A stretch of DNA of 64,000 nt. Origin: Jejudonia soesokkakensis. Lineage in GTDB: Bacteria > Bacteroidota > Bacteroidia > Flavobacteriales > Flavobacteriaceae. The notes beneath the pieces are model-generated. The model was not told the DNA's origin, made no database searches, and saw nothing but the letters and a program-made list of their open reading frames with translations. The stretch spans positions 124,001 to 188,000 of the forward strand of contig NZ_JBHTBN010000002.1 in assembly GCF_042664795.1 (NCBI RefSeq), given 5' to 3'. Both the position numbers and the translations under genes were made by a program. Shown here in pieces: positions 25,242 through 32,213 of the stretch (position 1 is its first letter; every line of letters begins with the position of its first letter).

Positions 25242-25477
25242 TGTGGCATAACGTCTTCGGTTATGATTTCGGTGGGGATGGACAGCGTTGCGTTGGCGTG
25301 CGATTAACTCGCCTTTGGCGAGGGGAAGCGCAGCCTATTTTTTGGCTGTGCGTGCGTTTCGGAGCGATGGCAAGCTGTGTGTCGAAATCCAGTCAGATTA
25401 GTTTTAAAGTTTAAATATAAGATTAATTATCAAGCTATGATTTCAGCCCCACTGAATTATAACCGCTGTTAGACAAT
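25242..25477. repeat. attC-like site s25 (family A)
   Basis: Ends GTGGCATAAC and GTTAGACAAT. Left arm reads GTCTTCGGTTAT where most have GTCTCCGGTTAT. Hairpin CTCGCC-TTT-GGCGAG. Confidence 0.8.
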
Positions 25478-26347
25478 GTTATTTTTAATTCGATTTATTA
25501 ATGATACTGTAATTATTTCAAATAAAAGTTTTCTTTGTTCTCGAATTGCCTCCCATTGATTTGTTGACCAAATTGTAGAATTTCTTTTATCCATCCCGTG
25601 GGCCAATATGTGCCTTATGTCGTCTATCGTATCTCTACGGAAATTTGAATTTTGAGATTTCACCTTTTCAGTAACAGCTTCTCTTAAATTTTGATTTCCC
25701 TTAGCATAATCGTGCAACAACATTCTTTCAAAACTTTTTTTAACCTTTGAACTTCCTTGACCATTATACCAGTATCCTTCTATAAAAGTCCATAAACACA
25801 ATAACTCAATTTTAATATTTCTAATTTTCGAGATCTTTGTGAGAGAGTACAAAACACTTAATTCGGATTCCGTAAATTTTGAAATAGAATTATAAATTTG
25901 TACTACTTTATCAAATGTTTTTGGGTTTATAGTATGGCTATCTTTACTATATTTTCCATCCCAACCTACCCATCCAGGACAACTCACGCCTCCTTTTGGT
26001 ACATATTCAGAAGTATGTGAAACATATGAATCATGATAAACCAATTCTAGTGCTAAATTAAAAGGAAAAGCAAATTTATGAAAGCCTAAATTTTTGACTG
26101 GATTAAGTGTAGTTACATAGACGTTTAAATGAGGTATCGGAGTATAAGTAATTGAAGTTGAAATGTTTTTCATAATTTTATTCTCAACCCAATCATTATG
26201 TAGATCTGATAATTGATTTACACCGTCATAATCAGTAGCTACTATATCAATAAGCTCATCATTTATTTGAATTTTTTTAGATAAATAATTATGTTGAACA
26301 GTAATTCCATTTATAGCCCATAAAGCATATCTCAAATTATCCTTCAT
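25469..26347 (-). CDS. First cassette gene: protein with HEPN-like R-X4-H motif
   Basis: A 292-residue soluble protein whose TAA stop (25469-25471) is supplied by the cassette end TTA. The C-terminal third is helical and holds RHILAHG (245-251), an R-X4-H pattern like that of HEPN ribonucleases, set after IDD as in many such proteins. The N-terminal part is strand-rich with no known domain. As the cassette (c26, ends TTAGACAAT/ATTGTCTAA) nearest the integrase it would be the most recent insertion and the best expressed if an integron-type promoter exists; two promoter boxes lie just upstream. The HEPN call rests on one motif. Confidence 0.55.
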   Translation of the reverse strand: MKDNLRYALWAINGITVQHNYLSKKIQINDELIDIVATDYDGVNQLSDLHNDWVENKIMKNISTSITYTPIPHLNVYVTTLNPVKNLGFHKFAFPFNLALELVYHDSYVSHTSEYVPKGGVSCPGWVGWDGKYSKDSHTINPKTFDKVVQIYNSISKFTESELSVLYSLTKISKIRNIKIELLCLWTFIEGYWYNGQGSSKVKKSFERMLLHDYAKGNQNLREAVTEKVKSQNSNFRRDTIDDIRHILAHGMDKRNSTIWSTNQWEAIREQRKLLFEIITVSLINRIKNNIV

Positions 26348-26350
26348 AAT

Positions 26351-26420
26351 ATTGTCTAACTCGTTATATCAAAACTAAAAGTACTGTTTACAAATCTCTA
26401 GATTCCGTATAAGCCAACTT
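26351..26420 (-). other. attI-like junction of the cassette array
   Basis: The last cassette end ATTGTCTAAC (26351-26360) is followed not by a folded site but by a short core on the minus strand, TATAAC-GA-GTTAGA, with imperfect inverted arms. This is what attI joined to a first cassette looks like. That the recombinase acts here is inference. Confidence 0.55.
26370..26377 (-). promoter_or_regulatory. Promoter-like box TAGTTTTG at the array head
   Basis: Fits TAnnTTTG on the minus strand, 22 bases from the first cassette ATG. A TTG at 13 bases upstream is closer than usual. It could be part of a Pc-like promoter inside the attI region. Confidence 0.4.
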
Positions 26421-26479
26421 TTAAGTTCTGTTTTTAATAATTTATAATCATTGTTTTTTAAAAGTAAACTAAAATCTTT

Positions 26480-26487
26480 CAAATTTA
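26480..26487 (-). promoter_or_regulatory. Promoter-like box TAAATTTG facing the cassettes
   Basis: Matches TAnnTTTG on the minus strand. The sequence 20 bases upstream is ATG rather than TTG. Together with the box at 26370 it could act as the common cassette promoter. Confidence 0.45.
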
Positions 26488-26516
26488 AAATTATAAATAT
26501 ATTAATTCATACATTA

Positions 26517-26624
26517 CCCACAACCCACAACCCACAACCCACAACCCACAACCCACAACCCACAACCCACAACCCACAACCCACAACCCACAACCCACGA
26601 CCCACAACTCACAACCCACAACTC
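26517..26624. repeat. Tandem repeat, about 15 copies of CCCACAA
   Basis: A 7-bp unit repeated head to tail, perfect for the first ten or so copies and then decaying (CCCACGA, CTCACAA). It lies between the recombinase stop and the array. Such short repeats change length by slippage. Confidence 0.95.
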
Positions 26625-26637
26625 ATATAGCAATTTA

Positions 26638-27837
26638 CTATTGATTCGATAAAAACCCGCCGCCACGCATTTTAGTCGCTAATTCCTTTAAGGCAATGTC
26701 CAACGGGCTCTTTATGGATAATAAATCTTTTTTTGCAACATGGGTATAAATCATGGTCGTTTCTGGCTTGGCATGCCCTAACAACTCTTGAATATATCGT
26801 AAATCAATACCACTTTCCAGCAAATGGGTTGCGTAACTGTGTCGCAAAGTATGCGGTGTCACACGTTTTTTAATCTTAGCTTTTTTACAGCTTTTTCTTA
26901 AAAAAGCACGAATACTTTCAGGGCTGTATTGTGAAAAATTACGTCCATAAATCAAATATCCGTTGGGCTGATAGGTCATTTTATAATTAGAAAGCAACGG
27001 AACCATGGTTTCAGCAAGAATTACATAGCGGTCTTTACGCCCTTTTCCGCCACGAACGACCAGCTGTCGCCTGTCTATATCAATATCCCTTATATGTAAA
27101 TTGAGGACTTCACTTATCCGTAAACCACACGAATAGAGTAATGCTAAAATAGTTCGGTGTTTTAAATTGGCAGTGACTGTGAGTATGTCCAAAACTTCTT
27201 CTTTACTCAATACAGTTGGAAGATACCGTGTTTTTTTTGGCATAAATAATTGTGTGGTATCTATCTGAGTTCCATAAAATTCATGAAATTGTTTCATCGC
27301 ACTAATAAATTGTCGATGCGTATTGATAGAATATTTATAAGGTGCAAAAACCTTTTCTACATATTCTTGAACCTTTGGAAGGTCTAACCTGGTTAGATCC
27401 ATTTTATTGTGGTATTCTACTAGGCCAGCTACCAACATTAAATACGTCATCACCGTACTCTCACTATAGCGTTTACCTTGAAGATACTCTCTAAATTGTT
27501 TCAATACCAACCGGTTTTCAGCAGAGATATTTTTTATTTTTCCTTTTGTTACTGAAGATTTTTTGAGGACACCGCGTTTTGTGATCACTTCGGAAACTAT
27601 CGCGACACCTTTTAACTTGGTTTGTAATGTTTTAACAATTTCTGAAGCTTCCAAAATATACCAGGCACGGTGCGTTTTACTGTATTTAGCATAAAACGTT
27701 TCTTTAATTATTTTTTTAATGTCTGGATTGTATTCAAAATATAGGAATAATTTGAGCGAAGCCCGATGCATTTTCCGTTCGTACGAAAGGGTAGGTAGTT
27801 TGTCAAACTCCATAAGGATTAGGATGCCAGAACGCAT
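26638..27837 (-). CDS. Tyrosine recombinase adjacent to the cassette array (IntI/Xer-like)
   Basis: This 399-residue integrase has all catalytic residues: Arg240, Lys265, His329, Arg332, His355 and nucleophile Tyr364. The block TPHTLRHSYATHLLESGIDL and the terminal SPLD resemble integron integrases. The segment between the Lys and the HxxR box, however, is short and lacks the roughly 20-residue insertion that marks IntI. An unusual N-terminal extension (about 1-100) precedes the core-binding domain (about 105-195). It lies about 290 bp from the first cassette and is transcribed in the same direction as the cassettes, opposite to the class 1 layout but like some spirochaete integrons as I recall. 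ATG 27813 is an alternative start. It is the obvious candidate for moving the cassettes. Confidence 0.88.
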   Translation of the reverse strand: MRSGILILMEFDKLPTLSYERKMHRASLKLFLYFEYNPDIKKIIKETFYAKYSKTHRAWYILEASEIVKTLQTKLKGVAIVSEVITKRGVLKKSSVTKGKIKNISAENRLVLKQFREYLQGKRYSESTVMTYLMLVAGLVEYHNKMDLTRLDLPKVQEYVEKVFAPYKYSINTHRQFISAMKQFHEFYGTQIDTTQLFMPKKTRYLPTVLSKEEVLDILTVTANLKHRTILALLYSCGLRISEVLNLHIRDIDIDRRQLVVRGGKGRKDRYVILAETMVPLLSNYKMTYQPNGYLIYGRNFSQYSPESIRAFLRKSCKKAKIKKRVTPHTLRHSYATHLLESGIDLRYIQELLGHAKPETTMIYTHVAKKDLLSIKSPLDIALKELATKMRGGGFLSNQ

Positions 27838-27841
27838 CTAT

Positions 27842-27860
27842 GCCTAAAAAACCTTTAGGC
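27842..27860. repeat. Inverted repeat upstream of the recombinase gene
   Basis: GCCTAAA and TTTAGGC around AAACC, directly before the recombinase ATG and followed by GTTA. It could be a regulatory hairpin in the leader or an operator. It also resembles the core of an attC end. Confidence 0.5.
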
Positions 27861-28036
27861 GTTATTTAAAATAGGGGAGTTAGACTTATGCAGACAAAAC
27901 TTTCCGAAGAAAAATAAAGTACTTTGCATACTTGCAAAAAGAAGCCGAATTTATATAACCTCACATTACATACTATTCACTTCTACCAGTAAATGTCTTA
28001 AATAGTTATGACAAATCCTAATAAATAATACACTTG

Positions 28037-29716
28037 TTATTTATTGGAGGTATTTAGAAACGGTTGGATCACTAAAGCGAGTACCATCACAATCACACAC
28101 CCTACCAGGTTAAGCCATAAATACGGCATTACATCGATCCACCAGATATATACAATAATAGCCTGTGTAATTAAGGCCGCTATAAAGGTCGCGCTCCCTC
28201 GCACATATTTTACAAAGAAAGCAAGTAAGAAGATACCAAGTACATTTCCATAAAAAATAGAACCAATAATATTTACTAATTGAATCAAATTATCAAACAA
28301 ATTGGCAACACAGGCCACACCAATAGCGATCACACCCCACAGTAAGGTAAACCAACGAGACGCCCGCACATAATATTTTTCGGTTCTGCCTTTTACATTT
28401 CGTTGAAACAGGTCAATAGCAGTAGTAGAGCCTAGCGCATTCAATTCGGAAGCGGTTGAGGACATCGCAGCACTTAAAATCACGGCGAGTAAAAGTCCTA
28501 TAATTCCGCGAGGAAGATTATTTAATATAAAATGTATAAATACGTAATCTTTGTCATTAGTTTCGGCATTCGGATTTGCCTTCTTAATCACTACTTTTGA
28601 TTGTTCACGTAGCGCATCTTCAGAAGTATTTAATTGTGCAATTTCATTGCGCAGCGTTTCTTTTTCTGAAGCTGCTTCCGCTCTTGCAAAAGCGATTTGC
28701 TTGACACTAATCTGTTGTTCTAACGCACGTTTTTCAGTTTCCAAAGCTTGGTATTCGGAAGCATATTCCGAAGCCATTACGTCTTTTACAGCTGCCGGAT
28801 TAAAATGCAAAGGCGAACTATTAAACTGATAAAACACAAAGACCATGATCCCAACCAAGAGGATACAAAATTGCATAGGCACTTTTAATAGACCGTTAAA
28901 GATCAACCCCATTTGACTCTGTTTTACGCTTTTCCCCGAAAGGTAGCGTTGCACTTGGCTTTGATCTGTCCCAAAGTAGGAGAGGGCGAGAAAGCTTCCG
29001 CCAATAATTCCGCTCCAAAAGGTGTACCGATTGTCAAAATCAAAAGAGAAATCAAGAACTTCCATCTTTCCGCTGGCACCGGCAATGTTAAGAGCATCCG
29101 AAAAGCCAATATCCAACGGCAGGTAATTCAGAATCAATAAAAACGCCAGTAGCATCCCTAAAAAGATAATACCCATTTGTTGTTTTTGCGTCACACTCAC
29201 GGCTTTGGTACCGCCACTTACCGTATAAATGATAACGAGCACACCTATAATGATGTTCAGATAAATAAGATTCCACCCCAGCACTGCAGACAAGATGATC
29301 GACGGTGCAAAAATGGTAATTCCCGCAGCCAGACCTCTTTGTATTAAAAAGAGAATGGCGGTAAGCGTACGTGTTTTAAGGTCAAAACGTCCTTCCAGAT
29401 ACTGGTAGGCCGTAAATACTTTAAGACGATGATAGATAGGGATAAAAACTAGACAAATGACGACCATGGCGATGGGCAGTCCAAAATAGAATTGTACAAA
29501 GCCCATTCCCGAGTGAAAGGCTTGTCCGGGTGTAGACAAAAAGGTAATTGCACTTGCTTGTGTTGCCATGACACTCAGGCCAATGGTCCACCAGCGGGCC
29601 TCGCTTCCGCCTTTTAGGTAATCGGTTACATTTTTGTTGCCACGACTTTTATAGGTTCCGTAAAGGACGATAAATGCTAAAGTGCCAAGAAGAATAATCC
29701 AGTCTATCTGCTCCAT
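28037..29716 (-). CDS. Sodium:solute symporter (SSS family)
   Basis: A 559-residue transporter of the SSS family with 13 or so membrane segments, starting MEQIDWIILLGTLAFIVLYG, with the family hallmark GGSEARWWTIGLSVMATQAS early on and GTDQSQVQRYLSG in the middle. It should couple Na+ to uptake of a solute that cannot be named. Unusual is a soluble insertion (about 310-375) with coiled-coil heptads (ALETEKRALEQQISVKQIAF) between membrane segments. It is preceded by a small membrane-protein gene whose stop is 1 base from its ATG, so they form an operon. Confidence 0.85.
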   Translation of the reverse strand: MEQIDWIILLGTLAFIVLYGTYKSRGNKNVTDYLKGGSEARWWTIGLSVMATQASAITFLSTPGQAFHSGMGFVQFYFGLPIAMVVICLVFIPIYHRLKVFTAYQYLEGRFDLKTRTLTAILFLIQRGLAAGITIFAPSIILSAVLGWNLIYLNIIIGVLVIIYTVSGGTKAVSVTQKQQMGIIFLGMLLAFLLILNYLPLDIGFSDALNIAGASGKMEVLDFSFDFDNRYTFWSGIIGGSFLALSYFGTDQSQVQRYLSGKSVKQSQMGLIFNGLLKVPMQFCILLVGIMVFVFYQFNSSPLHFNPAAVKDVMASEYASEYQALETEKRALEQQISVKQIAFARAEAASEKETLRNEIAQLNTSEDALREQSKVVIKKANPNAETNDKDYVFIHFILNNLPRGIIGLLLAVILSAAMSSTASELNALGSTTAIDLFQRNVKGRTEKYYVRASRWFTLLWGVIAIGVACVANLFDNLIQLVNIIGSIFYGNVLGIFLLAFFVKYVRGSATFIAALITQAIIVYIWWIDVMPYLWLNLVGCVIVMVLALVIQPFLNTSNK

Positions 29717-29717
29717 G

Positions 29718-29840
29718 CTAAGCGTAATGTTGGGTTAGTAAGTAGAAAAGATAAATGTAGCCAGCGTTGACCAGTAGTACCACAGTGTACTTCCATTTCC
29801 AGGTAAATTGCTGCTTTTCTTCGTGGATTTCTTCAGACAT
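29718..29840 (-). CDS. Small membrane protein upstream of SSS symporter
   Basis: A 40-residue protein, with an acidic then Trp/Lys-rich N-terminus (MSEEIHEEKQQFTWKWKY) and one membrane segment (TVVLLVNAGYIYLFYLL). Its stop codon is 1 base from the symporter start. Small membrane partners are known in several SSS-type operons. ATG 29840 has no competing start. Confidence 0.7.
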   Translation of the reverse strand: MSEEIHEEKQQFTWKWKYTVVLLVNAGYIYLFYLLTQHYA

Positions 29841-30187
29841 AAGGACGGAATAATTTGAAGTTCTAAAGTTATCTATTTTAAATGGCTTCGGAAAGTTTTT
29901 CTTTGAAGGAAAATGTCTCTTATAGAGATTGTCCCCTTGAGGGGACTTTAGGGGTGTTTTTCTACTTTTTTTTAAATTTATTTATAGGAGTAGCAGCTTC
30001 AAAGCTTGAGTTGTTCCCTTGAACTGCCTTCGACGAGTGTAATGAGATGATGGCAAATACTTTTAAGGGTGGTTTTACTTCGCGTAACTCTGTATCGCTC
30101 TGCGAATCTCTGTGGAATAAATTTTCGTCTCACATTTCACCAATCACGTTTCATTATTTTTTATGAAATAAAAAGTATTTTTGTCCC
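29841..30187. other. Gene-poor intergenic region with a palindromic repeat
   Basis: No coding frame supported. It contains GTCCCCTTGAGGGGAC at about 29931-29946 (also found at 30738-30760 and 30840-30855) and a degenerate phrase TCTGCGAATCTCTGTGG. The promoters of the divergent genes at both ends should lie here, but I see no clear TAnnTTTG box. Confidence 0.6.
29930..29958 (+). repeat. Palindromic intergenic repeat, copy 1
   Basis: GTCCCCTTGAGGGGAC followed by TTTAGGGGT. The same unit, in either orientation, occurs twice more near 30730 and 30840, so it behaves like a REP-type element. Confidence 0.8.
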
Positions 30188-30682
30188 ATGCAAGAAACGC
30201 TGAAGCAGCTTCCGTCCAAAGCAGCCGAGAAACATAAAGAGAATAAAAAATTCTTCACCAAACTGAAGAAGAAACCACCCAAGCATCTCGATACGCTCAT
30301 GGTCGAACTGCATGAAGCCGAATTTGAACGAACCGATTGCCTAACGTGTGCTAATTGTTGTAAAACTACCGGCCCTTTATTTACTCCAAAAGATGTGACG
30401 CGAATTGCCAAACATTTTAGGATGAAGGAGCAGCAGTTTATTGAAACCTATCTTCGGGTGGATGAAGACAACGATTATGTATTGCAAAGTGTGCCATGTA
30501 CGTTTTTGGGAGCTGATAATTATTGTAGTATTTACGATGTACGACCTAAAGCCTGTAGTGAATTTCCCCACACCGACCGAAAGAAATTTCAGCAGATCTC
30601 AAATCTAACATTAAAGAATGTGGCTATTTGTCCGGCGGCATTTAATATAGTTGAGGAGATGAAGAAGAGACTACCGTATTAG
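30188..30682 (+). CDS. YkgJ-family cysteine cluster protein
   Basis: A 164-residue protein with the YkgJ pattern CLTCANCCKTTG (about residues 45-56). Later Cys follow at PCTFL, YCSIY, ACSEF and ICPAA, a set that can bind an iron-sulphur cluster or zinc. A basic helical N-terminus precedes it. Function in the family is not established. Start ATG 30188 lies 11 bases after a weak purine run. Confidence 0.85.
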   Translation: MQETLKQLPSKAAEKHKENKKFFTKLKKKPPKHLDTLMVELHEAEFERTDCLTCANCCKTTGPLFTPKDVTRIAKHFRMKEQQFIETYLRVDEDNDYVLQSVPCTFLGADNYCSIYDVRPKACSEFPHTDRKKFQQISNLTLKNVAICPAAFNIVEEMKKRLPY

Positions 30683-30870
30683 TTGACAGTTCTCAGTTGG
30701 CAGTTCTCAGAATTTTAACTTCACGATTTTACACCCCTAAAGTCCCCTCAAGGGGACAGTCAATTTGAAAATTTTTATAATAAACCTACTTGAGCACGAG
30801 ATATTTTTTTCTTTTTGATAAGATATTTGAGTCAGGAATTGTCCCCTTGAGGGGACTTTAGGGGTATTTT
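30681..30870. repeat. Intergenic repeats: tandem AGTTGRCAGTTCTC and two more palindromic copies
   Basis: Two 14-base copies AGTTGACAGTTCTC / AGTTGGCAGTTCTC follow the stop at 30682. Copy 2 of the palindrome lies inverted at about 30729-30760, and copy 3 in direct orientation at about 30838-30867. Confidence 0.8.
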
Positions 30871-30910
30871 TAAATTGATTGTAATGTACATACGTTTCAC
30901 CTCTCACGAA

Positions 30911-32206
30911 TTATTCATACAACAGATACTTCTTTCTCATCAGGTCATATGTTGTAAGACCCTCTGCCCACGTCGCTCTAATATCGGCTGGAGCTAAACC
31001 CTGTTCAATTTGCTGCTGCAATTTTTTCGTTCCAGCAAGATTGGTAAAGAAATCATTAAAAAATTCTTTTTTCTTTCCGTAGCCAACATACGCTTCGATC
31101 AACCATTCGAGATTAATTTTGTCCAATTGTGGTGCTTCAGAAAGATCTCTCCCATTACAAAGCTGCCCTTTAAATTTAGGATACTTGGCTCCTTCATTCG
31201 ATTGTGGTGTAAACTGAAACGTAAATTTTTCCGAAGGCAACTCAGGCGCACCAAAAATCTGAAACTGCTTGTCTGTTCCGCGACCAGCACTTACAACCGT
31301 ACCTTCAAAAAAACAAAGACTAGGGTAGAGGTTGATGGATTGATCGTTTGGTAAATTAGGAGACGGCTTTACAGGTAGTGAATAGTTTTTTTCATGTAGG
31401 TAATTATCCATAGGTATGACAGTCAAATCACATTGGATTCCAATATTCAGCCATTTTTCACCATTAATCATTTGCGCATATTCGGCAATGGTCATTCCGT
31501 GAACGACAGGCACAGGATGCATCCCGACAAAACTTTTATAAACTGGCTCTAGTATGGGCCCATCAATATAACGCCCATTTGGATTAGGACGATCCAATAC
31601 CATGACAGGAATTCCCGCTTCGGCACAGGCTTCCATGACATAATGAAGCGTAGAGATATACGTGTAGAATCGAGCGCCCACATCTTGAATATCAAATACG
31701 ACCATATCGAGCCCTTGTAACTGAGCCGCAGTTGGTTTTTTATTGTTTCCGTAGAGCGATATAATAGGCAATCCCGTAGCGGTATCGATTCCGTCTTTTA
31801 CAAGTTCTCCAGCATCTGCTGTACCTCTAAATCCGTGCTCTGGTGCAAAAACTTTCTGGACATTGATCTTTTCTTTTAATAAATAATCCACCAAATGCAT
31901 GTCATTCTCTATGGTCTTAGTACCAATACGAGAGGTCTGATTGGCTACTACCGCAATTCTTTTTCCCTGTAATAGTGGGAAATACTTTTGAGGCAGGGCT
32001 GCAGCAACGATGATTTCATTTTGGAGCGTTGCTTCCTTTTTTCTTTCAATATCTCTTTCGGCATCTTCTTTTACGGCAACTCCCGCTTCTATTAGGTCGT
32101 CTAAGGTGCTTTCATTTTCAGGAATAGTGTTCGTTGTGGTGCTTCCGCAAGAAAAGGCGACAAAAAGCGTTAATAAAAGTGTATTTTTGAAAAACAATAA
32201 TCGCAT
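30911..32206 (-). CDS. DUF1343 exo-beta-N-acetylmuramidase (NamZ-like) lipoprotein
   Basis: This protein has 431 residues from ATG 32206, a lipoprotein signal (LLLTLFVAFSC) and then the DUF1343 family body. Landmarks are GKRIAVVANQTSRIG, FAPEHGFRGTADAGE, VVFDIQDVGARFYTYIST, VLDRPNPNGRYIDG, and SLCFFEGTVVSAGRG. NamZ-type members remove terminal N-acetylmuramic acid from peptidoglycan fragments during cell-wall recycling, on the outer side of the inner membrane. It is transcribed away from the permease gene that starts only 7 bases off on the other strand. Confidence 0.87.
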   Translation of the reverse strand: MRLLFFKNTLLLTLFVAFSCGSTTTNTIPENESTLDDLIEAGVAVKEDAERDIERKKEATLQNEIIVAAALPQKYFPLLQGKRIAVVANQTSRIGTKTIENDMHLVDYLLKEKINVQKVFAPEHGFRGTADAGELVKDGIDTATGLPIISLYGNNKKPTAAQLQGLDMVVFDIQDVGARFYTYISTLHYVMEACAEAGIPVMVLDRPNPNGRYIDGPILEPVYKSFVGMHPVPVVHGMTIAEYAQMINGEKWLNIGIQCDLTVIPMDNYLHEKNYSLPVKPSPNLPNDQSINLYPSLCFFEGTVVSAGRGTDKQFQIFGAPELPSEKFTFQFTPQSNEGAKYPKFKGQLCNGRDLSEAPQLDKINLEWLIEAYVGYGKKKEFFNDFFTNLAGTKKLQQQIEQGLAPADIRATWAEGLTTYDLMRKKYLLYE

Positions 32207-32213
32207 AGCATTC

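Larger units (their letters stand above)
1..26360 (-). mobile_element. Integron-like gene-cassette array (26 cassettes, 25 attC-like sites)
   Basis: Nearly every gene here lies on the minus strand and is separated from the next by a folded site that begins with ...AAC and ends with GTT... on the plus strand. The 8-10 bases just outside each gene form a private inverted repeat, such as TTGTGGTGC/GCACCACAA around 618-1895 and TTGTAAGCA/TGCTTACAA around 8392-9258. That is the relation expected of attC R' and R'' ends within one cassette. Read on the minus strand, each gene is followed by its site, the canonical cassette layout. The right end (26360) has no site beyond it but an attI-like region, which fixes the orientation. 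The left end lies outside the window. That this is a recombination-active integron is inference; the repeat architecture is seen directly. Confidence 0.85.

Noticed and set aside
411..25477. Repeats as a CRISPR array
   Set aside because: Units are about 200 bp, folded, and separated by whole genes; no cas genes occur and spacers are coding.
411..25477. Repeats as insertion sequences or MITEs
   Set aside because: No transposase and no target-site duplications. The end repeats differ per cassette but match across each gene, which transposons would not do.
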